Assembly: GCA_963277665.1 (NCBI GenBank)
Contig: OY728120.1
Location: 943,751,195-943,815,194 of the forward strand
Length of the DNA stretch: 64,000 nucleotides
Reading direction: 5' to 3'
From: Viscum album
Lineage: Eukaryota; Streptophyta; Magnoliopsida; Santalales; Viscaceae
Below the pieces are notes generated by a model. It was not told where the DNA came from, did not search any database, and worked only from the letters and a program-made list of their open reading frames with translations. Position 1 is the first letter of the stretch. Each line of letters opens with the position of its first letter. Both the position numbers and the translations under genes were made by a program. Below are positions 23,805 through 35,399 of the stretch, piece by piece.

Positions 23805-24839
23805 TTATTGTATTTGTGTTTTTGGAATCAGGAACTAGATTATGGTTATAAGAATAATGTGATATATAAGGATTGTACTGCAGTACATGTTGTTTTCATT
23901 AAGGATTTAATATGATGAAGGTAATCATATTTTTAGTATGTGACAATAAGAGAAACATTACTTTGTTTGGGGAATCTGAGGTTACAATTGATTTTGGAAT
24001 TTAATGACCCTTTAGAGAAAGTCTGGACGGAGGTATTTTGGATAACTATTAAGGTTGGAATTGATTAAGTTGAACCATGGATAGTATTGTTTAAGGTTAA
24101 AGCATTTCTTAAGATCATTTTTGGAATAATATAATACTATAGTTTTAGGAAAAAGGACAACCTGCAGGGTGGGGCATAACCCGTCGCGTCGGACAAAGCT
24201 GGAGGAATCGAACCCACAATCATAGTGCGACAGGCCTTTATTTCCTACCACTAGCCTACAGGAAGTCCCTGGTTATTACAAAATAATTTTACTAATCTAA
24301 ATGGTATGTGTTAACATTTGGAACCTTATACAATTAGGATAAGTATAATATTTTTGAGTTCTATTATCTTTTTGAGTGAAAGATGAGTTGAAGGTTGAAA
24401 CTCTAATTGTAAAGCATAAATATATATATACCTATCTCTTATTCAATGAATAAATTAATTCTTAAACTTTAGTAAAGGGATATTAAAACAAAAAAATGTG
24501 TTATCCTAATACCTTATGTCTTGTTGAACTGATGATATTTTAAATCAACATAGATTGAAGGCTTTGAGGCCCTCAATTTGACAGTTGATTGTGATTGATG
24601 ACCCCAATCGCTCCCTACAAATATTTATGTTTTTCCTCCAATTATATGTCTCTAATTGCCACCAATGTTATCCTAATTGAGATCATAATTGGGTGGTGAC
24701 TTTTTCATTTCCCTTTCCCTCTTATTAAGGCTAAATTTTATTAATCTTATTTCCGATGTGGGTTTTCCTCAAAGGTATTTTCTCTTTTCAACCTTTTATT
24801 TTCCAAGAAAAATTTCAAATTGCGAGGACGCAATTTATT
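23805..24839 (+). other. Element 2 3' non-coding interior
   Basis: About 1 kb where pol would be expected. No protease, reverse transcriptase or integrase motif is readable in any frame. It contains a probable SINE at 24150-24272 on the opposite strand. The rest, including the T-rich stretch 24690-24800, is not recognised. Confidence 0.7.
24150..24272 (-). mobile_element. Probable tRNA-derived SINE
   Basis: On the minus strand, an A-box-like GGCTAGTGGTAG (24245-24256) is followed about 30 bases on by a B-box GGTTCGATTCC (24204-24214), the internal RNA polymerase III promoter arrangement. The body continues through GGGTTATGCCCCACCCTGCAGG and ends in a short T run near 24155. It is about 120 bp long and markedly more GC-rich than its surroundings. 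It does not fold as a full tRNA and lacks a CCA-end match, so a SINE is more likely than a tRNA gene. No convincing target duplication was found. Confidence 0.55.
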
Positions 24840-24853
24840 GCAGGAGGGGAGAA
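24840..24853 (+). other. Polypurine tract of element 2
   Basis: GCAGGAGGGGAGAA directly precedes the 3' LTR and is purine except for one C. It is the expected primer site for plus-strand DNA synthesis. Confidence 0.88.
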
Positions 24854-27711
24854 TGTAACACCCCGAGCTTCCACGATACGCCTCTCTTTCAATAATGCAA
24901 TAGCTTGCATTGTACGCAACTTCGAGTTCTAAAACACCGCGACTAATCAAAGTAGCCATTATGAATAGTAATTACCACTTTTTAAAATTATAGAAATTTT
25001 ATATTTCAAAATGGACTTCATTTTTGTATTTGTAATATCAAAATTAGCCTATGTTGAATTTTTGGTATTTTTCTGAGAACTTCTAATTTTTTATGAATTG
25101 TGAAAAATACTTAAAAACAACTTTTTTAATCAAAATAATTTATAGTGATAAATTATACTATTTAGTGGTTTTAAAGTATAATTAGAATATATTTTTACTA
25201 TTTTATCCAATGGTGGTCATTTGAATTAATTTAACATTAAAATTGGACATAAACAATTGTCAATCTTTTGATATAAATTGTTTCTTAAAAACACGCTATT
25301 TGTTGTGACAGCGGGAATTAATTATAAAATTAATTAATGCAACTTATATGATTGGAATTTTGTAAAATAGACATCATTTTTGAATTCGGAATATCAATTA
25401 TAGCTTAGGGTGAAATTTTGGCATTGTTCTGAAAAACTTCAATTTTTGATGAATAGTGAAACCACTAAGTGGTAGTTAAATAACTGATTTTTCGTTTAAA
25501 TGAAATATTACCACTTCTGTGATTTGATTTTCAAAAATCCGACATACATGGTTGTCATTAAGAAGTAAAATGTGGTTCAATGAGAATAAAATAATTTTTT
25601 TGGTGAATAGTAACTTTTAAGTTCTTAATCGCGATTAGAGGTAATTAGTGTAGTTTAAGGTACAAATAATGTTATAATAATATGAGATGAGCATGAAACT
25701 TGTCCTACTCCTATTGGATGAGTCATGGCCGACCCAGACAACCCATGGTTCAACTTGGGGACCCCATGGAGTGACTTTAGTTGGAAAATGACATTAATAT
25801 ATATTTATTTAATGTTTAAATTAAATTGACACAAACATGAGCTGTTTTACTAAAACAGTTTTTTTGTGGTGTTACACTACTCCAAATTTTGATTATAAAT
25901 ATTCATTAGAAATCTAAAAAGATTTCCTACATCATAATTTTTTTTTATAATTTTTAGACATTAAATAAATTAAATTATTTATGACATCATGATGATGCAG
26001 CGATGACCTCATTATTTAACGATTTAAATAAAATGGGAAGATAATGCAAAATCCAAGGCTTACACTTGTCCAAATACAATTGTATGAGGAGATTTCGAAC
26101 CCTTATCACCTTATCATCTAATTATATAAGTGTGGGACCTTTAAAATCCGAAAATCATTGTGAAATAATGTAACATTTCAATCTTTCCAAAAGTGCCCCT
26201 CCTCTCCACTCATAAAAGGCCCCCACCTCTCCCACCTCATTTACACTATCAAGCCATTTGGCTCGGCCAAACTCTGCCCAAATACTCTCCCAACATCCCT
26301 CTCTTACTCCTAGAAGCCTCACTTTGGTCAGAACGCTTCCCAAGGAAGCCTTTGGCTCAAATCAAAAAGAGTTACCCGATTTTGAGGAGGTTAAAGAACG
26401 GTTGAGTCAAGTCGGACACAAGGTAAGGGAATTTCTTAACCCAATTTCCAATCTCTGGGTTAATCTCCTACTTTCAAATTATGTCATGATATTATTATGT
26501 CCTATATTGTATTTGTACTTTCTTTATGTGTACATATAGTGAATACACATACCAGATCTATTTCATTTTAAAAAATGATCTTTTTAAGGACTTCGTCTCA
26601 ATCTCCTTTCATTGAGGCATACTTTGTTTTATACACAAATTTCTTTTATACGGTGTATAAACCCCTTTGACTTTTACGTTCATTCAAAATGAATCTTTTT
26701 TATACGAAGCATTTACTAAACGACAAAATGGAATGTTTTTATCGTACGTATGCGGCGACAATGACTTTTCCGCCGCCGTGACCACTATTTGAGTTTCGGC
26801 TTCCTCTTCAAGCCATACCTTTTTTAATGAAAAATAAATACCACGTTATAATTTTCTTTTATTTTGCTATTGAAAATGGTTTTGAAAGCATTTTTATTAT
26901 ATCAATGTGTTGTATTGATATCTTGTGATTGAAATGTGGAAATGTTATGTTTCCTTTATCCATGTTTTATGTGATATGATTATGTTATGGTTTATGATAT
27001 GTTTAAACCTATTCATATGAGGAATGTATTGGACATAATAAGTGACGGGTGGAGCCCACTATAGCTCCTCGATGTATCGGTAGGTCTCATGAGACAACTA
27101 GATGTGGAATTGGCCGAGGCCCTTTCCCAATTTGATTTATGGTTTTGGCCGAGGCCTTAATCATTTTATACGTCTTGGCCGAGGCCTTGACAAAATGTTT
27201 CAGAATGTCCGACATTATACATTCCCTCATTATGAAAGTGGTTATTGTTATTGCATGTGATTATTCGTCTAGTATAATATCCATGTGAGTAAGTAATGGC
27301 ATTATTTTATTTTACTTTTTCCATATTATGCTGAAGTTCAAGTTAAATAATGCTTTTGTTTTAGTTATACATTGCCTTAAATGCTTATGTTTTCTTATAA
27401 AAGCTTCCGCAATATTGTTATCCTTACTGAGCAGCTGAGCTCACCCCTTTCAATGTTTTAATATTTTCCAGGATGTGAAGAAGTATTTTATGAATGACCT
27501 GCAGGGATTGTGAGAAGAGGATATCAGGGTGGAATATGGAGACTTTGTTATTGTAGTTTTTCACTTTATGATGTAATGTAACGTTTACGAATGTATCTAG
27601 TGTTTCCAAGGCTACTAAACTAATCGGTCTTTCGAGACTTGATCTTTTGTGATCATACCAATGTTACGAAGTAATGCACCGACTCTGGGTAGCTGGGGTC
27701 GGGGCGTTACA
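24854..27711 (+). repeat. Element 2 3' LTR (2858 bp)
   Basis: Near-identical direct repeat of 19377-22235, starting TGTAACACCCCGAGC and ending GGGGCGTTACA. Length differs by one base from its partner. Confidence 0.95.
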
Positions 27712-27716
27712 AACTT
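27712..27716. repeat. Target-site duplication AACTT, right copy (element 2)
   Basis: Perfect match to 19372-19376. Confidence 0.92.
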
Positions 27717-28721
27717 GGTCATGTTTATATTTAGTATAGGGTGTTTGGAAGATATTTTTATATGATCAAGGGTTTCTAGGATAAATTGGTAGTGAGTGGG
27801 GGTATTTATACATGATGGGGGGTTGTTTAAAGTTATTAAATATTGGTTATTTTATATTTAAAGCCAACCAGATTTGGGTGGAATTAATTAAAACCAATTT
27901 GATATATAATTATTGATTAATGGTATGTTTATGGTAAATAAAAACGTAAATCATGCATTTAAAAGTTTAGTTTTTAAGTATTTTAATCTTTTTCATTTTA
28001 TATTTATCCTGATACATTATTTTACCTATACTCTGATAAATTTTATTTTACCATGGAAACATTTTTCTTCCTAAAAATAAAAATTTCCCCATAACCTAAT
28101 TTTACCTCTTGATTCAATATATATAATCAATTTTAATGAATATTATTTATAAAATTTATAAAAAGAAATTCTATATATGTTATGTGTATAACTCATAAAA
28201 CTGTTTTTAAATGTTAAAATCGTGGTTTTAAAAATTGATAAGCATGTGGTACTAAATTTAGAATATTATCTATTATGGCATTTATTAAATAAATTTTGAT
28301 CAATATTATGGTTTAATAAATTTTTACTATGGATTATATAAATATTATTTTATAAGAGTTATGCAATTTCATAGAAATTGTATTATCACTTTTTAACCCA
28401 AAAATTTAAATGTATTTAGGAAGTTCCAAAAAACAAGCTCTAAACTAATTTTGAAGTGGTGAGTAATTAAATTTATTTTCTCATAGAAAGAAACAAAAAC
28501 CTTTTTTGAAGAAAACATTTATTTGATTAAATAAATGAATTTAGTAAAAACATTATTTGTTAATTACATAAGAATAATTAAAATTTAGGTTAATATGAAC
28601 ATCATATTTATTAAATAATATACTTAATTATATTCCCCCCTCCAATTTAACTATTAGTTTATATTTTTTATGTGAAAAATGATATTTTTTAGTTCTTTTA
28701 AGCTCGGTGTTCAGTTAAACA
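27717..28721 (-). repeat. Left LTR of old tandem element, second segment
   Basis: Continues the LTR broken at 19376. The stretch 27790-27875 (gtgagtgggggtatttata...aaagccaacca) aligns with 15550-15660. It is AT-rich, non-coding and cut at 28721 by element 3. Confidence 0.55.
28717..28721. repeat. Target-site duplication AAACA, left copy (element 3)
   Basis: AAACA precedes the TG end at 28722 and recurs at 38829-38833 after the other LTR. Confidence 0.85.
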
Positions 28722-30712
28722 TGTAAGAACCCAAACCTTCTTTTCATGTATGTTTTTCCTTTTTCTATAGTTTTTAAAAATAGAGGAGTTTCTGTCATGT
28801 TTTGAAGTAAACACCATGTACATTATAAGTACACGTCATGTATTTCTTTTCCACTCGAGGCCGTGTGCTGGTCGTGTCATGACCATCCACACGACCATGT
28901 AGGGGTGATATGGAGGCCACCTAAAATGGTGTACGGAAATAGTAATTACACCCTATGTACTCCAAAAGTACACACCGTGTATTTTGTTTTTGTTTTCATT
29001 AAATGCACAGGGGTCACGTCTTAACCGTATAACTGTCTTCTTCTCCAACTTCTTCGACCAAGAGCATCTCGTACGGCCGTACATCTCTTCTGAGCCCCCG
29101 AGCCTCCGTTTGTTCTCCGAATTGACTGCCGTCGATTGCGTTGGAACTGCAACGGTAAGATATTCCTTCTCCTAGAGCTTCTTTTTTCCAATTCATCATC
29201 TTTCTCATGTTATCATGGGATGAGCGTTTTGGACATTTTCTTAGATCTATGATGTTCCTAAAAGAATCAAGATTTGAGGTTCATGTATATCGATCTCTTA
29301 ATGTTGAGGTAGGTTGTTTGTGCCTTTTTGTATGAAGTCTTTGAGTATTTTGTGCAAATTCCACCAATATCCTTGAATGTTGTATTGTGTGTTTCCTATT
29401 ATACCATTATTTTTTTCCTTCTTTGCTTATATGACTGAGTAGAGGTTACTAGTTGTGAATAGGGTAATTTTATTGTGATTTGGATGTTTTTCCCATGTTT
29501 TGTTCTTCCTATTTATGACCGTTTGGTCTAGTTTTTTCTTTTAGGATATTGCCAATTACATGCCTAGTTGGTAGGATGGTGTGACTATTCTTCCATGTTG
29601 AGATGTTCTAGAATTCTAGCCAAGTAGTTCTTGTGGTTACTTTGGCCATTACGCGATGCGATGCTCGCTGACTTTAGATAGGGTTGTGGGAACCTAGTAT
29701 AGTATACCATAGGGAGAATGAATATAAGGGCTTCTCCAGAGTGTCTTTATATTACGATGTGAGACCATAGGGGGAATTGACATTGAGTGCTTCCTCAGAG
29801 TGTCTATAGTTCCTCGACGTGAGCCACAGGTGGAATGTGATGTTGAGTGCTTCCCCAGAGCACCTTTAGTATGATATGAGACTATAGGGTGAATTAACAT
29901 TGAGTGCTTCCCCATAGAGTCTATTCTTTAGGTGAACCAGAGGGGTGAGACTGTGTGTGCCTCCCAGAGGGTTGCTAGTACTTGTAGGTTGAACCATAGG
30001 GGTTCGTCGATGAGAACTTTCCAAAGGGTTACCTGTTTGTTCTACTTGCTTGAGTGGCTGGTTGCTTGTTTATAAATTATATGCTAGAAACTGTAGATTG
30101 ATTGCTGCTGAGTACTTTTCAGTTTACTAGATTCTATATTTTTACTTGCCATGTATTCATTGACTGTTAGGCACAGATCTTTGGGTGGTTTCTTATTGGG
30201 ATTTTTGTATCACACCCTATTTGGGTCATGTTTTTGGGCCCAAATAGATTATCTTGTTACAGGTATCAATAAGGGAAATTGCCCTTCTACTTCAGGATCT
30301 TGATTTTTGTGGGGCTAGAGAGAATGGGACCAAGCTATAGCTTGTGATGCTGATGAGTTTATCATATATCTTTTTCATTTTACTTTAGCACTGTTGTATT
30401 CAAGCATTGTGACTTGTTTGGCTGTTTTCCTAGACATACGTATCACACATCATATATATATGTGGTTTTACTGTTTATCATATTTAGTCTTATGTTGTTC
30501 ACTTGTGTATGGATTGTTTACTGCTTACGCTATTTTTTATTGTTTCTCTTCCACTGTGTACTCTGCCAATTAGGGAATAGTTTCCCCAATATCTCACACA
30601 TGGCCCTTGCTGCTAGTCAGCAGCCTCTGGAATTTGGGGAAATGCGCTTGAGGGCATGTGACCAACTGGGTATGGGGCGCCTCTAGGCGGCTTCCGGAAC
30701 CAGGATGTTACA
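28722..30712 (+). repeat. Element 3 5' LTR (1991 bp)
   Basis: Begins TGTAAGAACCCAAACC and ends CAGGATGTTACA. The first 300 bp carry repeated CATGTA/CGTGTA words and an inverted repeat GTCGTGT / ACACGAC (28871-28877 / 28889-28895), which is kept in the other LTR. Tandem sub-repeats lie at 29695-29990. Confidence 0.92.
29695..29990. repeat. Tandem sub-repeat of about 60 bp in element 3 5' LTR
   Basis: About five degenerate units built on 'gagaccatagggggaattgacattgagtgcttccccagag'. The partner LTR has the same array at 37815-38090. Confidence 0.75.
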
Positions 30713-30715
30713 AAG

Positions 30716-30727
30716 TGGTATCAGGGG
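30716..30727 (+). other. Primer-binding site of element 3 (tRNA-iMet)
   Basis: TGGTATCAGGGG lies three bases after the 5' LTR; one substitution (A to G) from the usual TGGTATCAGAGG. Confidence 0.85.
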
Positions 30728-32203
30728 ATTTTATTTTCTCTTGATTTACTTTTTGCAGCCTTTAGCCAGGGACAGGACAGAATTGGTTCTTAATAATAAG
30801 CTGTCCTTAGGAGTAGCTAACCCGTGTACTGGGAAAATCCATACTACTTCATATATTTTAATTTTACTAGTTTTCAATTTTATAGTTGATTTTATTTCAC
30901 CATTTGGTGATTCACATGCTTCGTGTGTTTACCGTTGTTCTTATTGTGGTTCTATTTCTATCACAACCCGATGACATGAGGGTATTCCATCTCATGCATC
31001 ATATATGCACTTGTTAGAAATAACATGTCATGCATTATTTCCATGCCATATTGGATGCATTAGAAATTGTATGTTGTTGTGATAGATGTTGTGTAGAGTA
31101 TGCATGTTTTTGTGATAGATCCTTTGACAGAATCCTTGTTGTTCGATATGGAAATTTTATATATATTAATTTTCTTATATGGACGCAAAACATTGGCTCT
31201 TCAGGTGTTATGGGCCCTCATGGATAGGAATTTGGTAGATCATCGGCTTTCTTACCTTGTCTGTAACTTGTATAAGATACCCAACTTTGATTCGTGGGGA
31301 GTATGGCCCCTCACGGATCGGAATTTGGCACATTAGTGCTTGTTTTTCTGTGTTTCTGGGATCCTGTGCAGTTTTGAGGCTACTGTCCAGAAAAACCCAG
31401 AATACAAGTCATGTACCGAAATGAATACACCTCGTGTATTCAATAGCCATGTCACTGACTGTGTGGGTAGGGCCATAAGTTTGGGAAAAGTCTTGTAGAA
31501 ACATTCCATGTACTAGTTTAGCACGTCGGGTAGTATGAAATAGGTACCCCGGCCCTGTCATGAACAACACGGGTTGTGTTATCTTTTCACATACACGTTG
31601 TGTTGAAATTTTACATGCCGTGTAGTATGACCTAGATATCTGGCCCTGTCAAGAACAACACGGGTCGGGGAATTCCTTCAAGTGCATGTCATGTTACCGT
31701 GGAAGACTCTGTGTACAGTTAACCATGGATTCGGTTTTGTAACTAATAACACAGCTTGGTGTTACCTTTCTCGTACACTTTGTGTCCATTGTGAACATGC
31801 TGTGTAGAGTCAGCCGTGTGTCAGGCCGTGTCGCTAACAACATGGGCCAGGTAATGCATGCCTAGTGCATGTCGTGTCTTCCTTGAACATGCCGTGTATT
31901 TTTGTCTTAGAGGAGCCGTGTGGCTAGACCCTGTAGAAGGACTTGGGAAAGGAAGAGGATTAAAGTACATGTCATCTGTTAGGACAACAAGTCGTGTATT
32001 TGGGATGTTAAAAGACTAGTTTCTGTAGAAGTAATTTCCCGTGTGAATGAATTAAGAGAACATGCCGTGTAGGTAAAGAAAACACCGTGTAGTAATGTTG
32101 AGCATAACATGAATGACTTCTTTTCCATGTTCCTTCTTCTACCTTCATTTTTTCAGTCCTTGTAAATCATGAATCTAATGTGTGATTATGACCTTTTAGA
32201 GTT
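30728..32203 (+). other. Element 3 long 5' leader with CGTGTA-type repeats
   Basis: About 1.48 kb before gag. Short open frames near 30414-31336 show no family motif. From about 31380 to 32110 the sequence is packed with degenerate words such as CATGCCGTGTA, CACGTTGTGT and AACAACACGGGT, spaced some 20-60 bp apart; similar words occur at the start of the LTR (28830-28985). Confidence 0.65.
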
Positions 32204-33400
32204 ATGCCACCGAGATGTCCTCTGGTTGTATGTCAGCTGTCAGACAGTGACCAAACACGGGATATGGCCGATCAGGGACCTCCTACAGATCCTTCTGCTG
32301 TTCCAGCCTTGGCACCAGTAGTTGAACCAGTTTCAGGCACTGATGCGCTATTTAGATATGGTTTTATGATGATGATGTAGACCATATAGGGAGATCCACC
32401 TCCTTACTTGACTATGGAAGACCTGACGTAGGTTTTACAGTAGTAGCATCCCCCTACATTCTCAGGGGAAATAGGACCTCATGCTATAGAGTCTTGGCTA
32501 GAGGCCATGATGTTAATTTTCGAGCATCTGGAGATGCCTCCAGAGAGGCAGGTTAATCTCACTACCTACATGCTACAAGACTCCTCCATGAGGTGGTGGG
32601 ATGTGATCTCATTGGTGGGACATCAGCAGTTAATGGATTTGGAGGAGTTTCAGCGTGACTTTTTTGACTACTTATATCCGAAGACCCTGAGGGCCAACCG
32701 AGCACAAGAGTTCATGAGCCTAGAGTAGGGTACTCTTTCTGTCATGGATTATTCCTCTCATTTCTCTGAGCTTTAAAATTTCACACCCCTCTAGAGTGGA
32801 GAAGGTTTGTTGTTGGAAAGGATGTTTGAGGATAGTATCAGACAGGAGATCCACTCACAGTTGAATATCATCAGGCTGACATCTATCGCTTCCCTCGTCA
32901 ACTAGGCACTGATTTCCGAGCGCAATCTATGAGATTTTGTAACTGAGATCCAAGGCGGTTCTGCTTCCATAGTTGGTGCTTCAGCAGCTGACAGTAGGAA
33001 GTGTTGTAGGGAGTCTACACTTGGTGATCCGAGGTAGCGAGACACATCCTCAGGTAGCCAGGTGGTATGATACCAGTGTGGAAGGGTTGGGCATACAAGG
33101 ACACAGTGCTGGAGCGACCCAGTGGAGTGCCGATCTTATGGCATGATGGGTCACCATCAACGCTTTTGTCAGGTTTTCTCACCAGCAGCTGGTGATAGTG
33201 GTTCTTCCATGACAACTCGTGCATGACCAATGCCACCAATTTCTCACCAGTCTGGGAATTGGAGATCTTCTGGTTGTTCGGGCCGAGGTATAGGTCGAGG
33301 CCGGGGTGTACAGTCACCTATCTTCTAGCGACAACAGGGTGGATCAGCTCAGAGCAGTCAGGCAGGGTCACAGGGCCGTGGTGGAGGCCAGACTTTTGTG
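32204..33400 (+). pseudogene. gag: Element 3 gag
   Basis: Starts at ATG 32204 (MPPRCPLVVCQLSDSD). The capsid-type block is at 32480-32730: ESWLEAMMLIFEHLEMP, RQVNLTTYMLQDSSMRWWDV, FQRDFFDYLYPKTLR. Two zinc knuckles are recognisable and both are damaged. The first (33068-33109) has its first Cys codon turned into TGA but keeps YQCGRVGHTRTQC; the second (33128-33169) has Tyr in place of the second Cys (CRSYGMMGHHQRFC). Several TAG stops fall where the family has glutamine, including two of a three-codon CAG-like run near 32440. Gag and protease share one frame, so a single gag-pol polyprotein is likely. Confidence 0.85.
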
Positions 33401-33910
33401 ATGGATCAGACCCAACAGGATAAGGATCCTCGACCTTCCACCGTTCGAGTTACGATCTTAGTAGCCTTAGTTTTATCTTATGCTCTTATCGATACAAGGG
33501 CTTCCCATAGCATTATCTCTGTTACTATTATGGAGAGAATTGTGCTCTATATCATTTCTTCTACTGACATATTGACTCTAGACACACTGTTGGGGACTAG
33601 AATGGATATTGTACGTCAGTACAGAGATTTCCCTCTTAAGGTTGTGGGGTGTCACTTTGTATGGGATCTCTATGTCCTAGATATGACAAGCTATGATGTC
33701 ATTCTCGAATTAGACTGTCTAGTTTCTTACCAGGTAGTCTTCGACTGTTATCACCTCCGAGTGAGTTTCATATCACTAGAGGGTGGATCTTTTCTCCATT
33801 GGGGCGACTGGGATGTCCAGGTGAGTAGAGAAGGACACGAGCATCATGGGCTAGGCGGAGTTACATCTCAGATTTCCAGTCATTATATTGATGACCAGGG
33901 GACTTCATAG
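33401..33910 (+). pseudogene. pol: Element 3 aspartic protease
   Basis: The open frame 33398-33910 has the active-site block YALIDTRASHSIIS (33478-33520), with Gly of DTGAS changed to Arg, and the downstream SYDVILELDCLVSY block (33690-33730), normally DVILGMDWL. It would mature the polyprotein if intact. The active-site Gly to Arg change is the same type as in element 1. Confidence 0.85.
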
Positions 33911-33925
33911 TTAGAATTTCCTCTA

Positions 33926-34860
33926 GTGGTGTACTATTTCAGGGAAGTCTTTCCAGAGGACTTTTCAGGTCTTCCTCCGGAGCATGAGGTATGCTTTTCT
34001 CTTGAGCTCATGTTAGGAGCGGCACCATTGTCCATTCCTCTTTATAGGATAGCTACACCTGAGTTGCAGGAGATCCAAAATAAGTTGGAGGAGTCGCAGG
34101 AAAATGGTTTCATTTGACCCAGTACTTCTCCTTGGGGTTCACCTATCCTATTTGTAAAGAAATTAGACCACCCCTTGGGCTTTGTGTGTATTATCAGAAG
34201 CTAGACTAGTTGACGTCCAAGAACCGATAACCATTTCCAAGGATTGATGACTTCTATGATCAGCTTCGAGGAGCCCGAGTGATCCGGAAGATCGATTTGA
34301 GGTTCGGTTTCCATCAGTTGAGTGTTAGACCATCTGATATACCTCTTACAGCCTTCTGGAGCGGGTATGGTCTATACGAGTATATGGTTATGCTGTTCGG
34401 TCTCACGAACATGCCTTCAGTTTTCATGGCACTAATGAACCGAGTGTTCCATACATACTTATACTCTTTCGTGGTTGTCTTCATGGACGATATCTTGGTG
34501 TACTCTCAAACTATACCTGACCATGCAACCCATCTTGAAATATTTCTAAGTACATTGAGAGAGCATCAGTTATTTTCAATGCTCTCAATGTTCCACTTTT
34601 CGATGAATCAGATTCACTTCTTGGGTCATGTTATCTCAGAGGCAGGAGTATCAGTAGACCTAAAGAAAGTGAGAGAAGTAGTTTCCTGGGAGCAGCCAAA
34701 GAACGTATTTGAGCTGTGGTGTTTTCTAGGGATGGCTGGATACAATAGGCGTTTCATACAGGACCTTTCATTCATATCAGCACCACAGACAGGTCTAACC
34801 ATGAATGGAGAAACGTTCTTATGGTCATATTCCTGTGAGTCAGCCTTTAAGGAGCTGAAA
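33926..34860 (+). pseudogene. pol: Element 3 reverse transcriptase
   Basis: The N-terminal blocks at 33926-34117 (YYFREVFPEDFSGLPPEHEV, PLSIPLYRIATPELQEIQ) are followed by a TGA where the family has Arg (GFI*PSTSPWGSP) and a frameshift near 34170. The second open frame (34279-35202) holds IDLRFGFHQLSV, YGLYEYMVMLFGLTN, the catalytic FMDD (34480-34491), the [12 protein letters not shown] tether and LWCFLGMAGYNRRFIQDLS. It is a clear Ty3/gypsy reverse transcriptase, inactivated by the breaks. Confidence 0.92.
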
Positions 34861-35290
34861 GGGAGGTTGATTTCAGCACTGATACTAGTCTTTCCAGAGT
34901 CAGGAAAGAGCTATATGGTCTATTGCGATGCTTCGGGTATCGGGCTGGGAGCTGTGATTATGCAGGGAGGTGGAGTCGTTGCTTACAGGTCTTGGCAGTT
35001 AAGGCCACATGAGAGGAATTACCCGATGCATGATCTGGAGTTGGCAGTTGTTGTTCATGCCCTATGCTATTGGAGACATTATCATCTGGGGGAGAACATT
35101 GTGGTGTTCACTAAACACGAGTCTCAAGTACATATTCACTCAGCGTGGTATGGATATGAGACAGGGCAGGTGGGTCGAGTACCTCTAGTCCTTCAACTTT
35201 GATATTGCCTACACGTCTGGGAAACGAAATTTTGTGGCTGATGAACTGAATAGGAGAACTAAGATACAGGCTGTTCAAGAGGCCAGCAGT
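34861..35290 (+). pseudogene. pol: Element 3 RNase H
   Basis: Continues in frame from the reverse transcriptase: MVYCDASGIGLGAVIMQ (catalytic Asp at 34927), then YRSWQLRPHERNYPMHDLELAVVVHAL (catalytic Glu near 35040) and YWRHYHLGENIVVFTKHESQ, where the usual third Asp (TDH) is Lys. The frame is lost near 35180-35200; FNFDIAYTSGKRNFVADELNRR-like coding continues in another frame to about 35255. Confidence 0.88.
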
Positions 35291-35399
35291 GAGTGTTAGC
35301 TTATGGCTCTATTCTCCAAGATGCATTTGGAGGTTCATGAAATATAGGGTCAGGCTTTTCTATATTTTGTACCTGTTACATCTACTCTTCTCGATTGGG

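Larger units (their letters stand above)
19377..27711 (+). mobile_element. Element 2: gag-only (TR-GAG-type) LTR retrotransposon
   Basis: An 8.3 kb plus-strand element with near-identical 2.86 kb LTRs, perfect TG...CA termini, perfect 5-bp target duplication, PBS, polypurine tract and one intact gag ORF (22737-23804). The interior is only 2.62 kb and has no protease, reverse transcriptase or integrase; about 1 kb after gag is non-coding. This matches the non-autonomous TR-GAG group described in plants: it can make its own capsid protein but needs pol from another element. LTRs differ by only scattered single bases, so it is the youngest full-length insertion here. Alternative: a pol-deleted copy of a larger element. 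Confidence 0.92.

Noticed and set aside
24150..24272. A functional tRNA gene
   Set aside because: A and B boxes are present, but the acceptor and anticodon stems do not pair and the unit continues with non-tRNA sequence.
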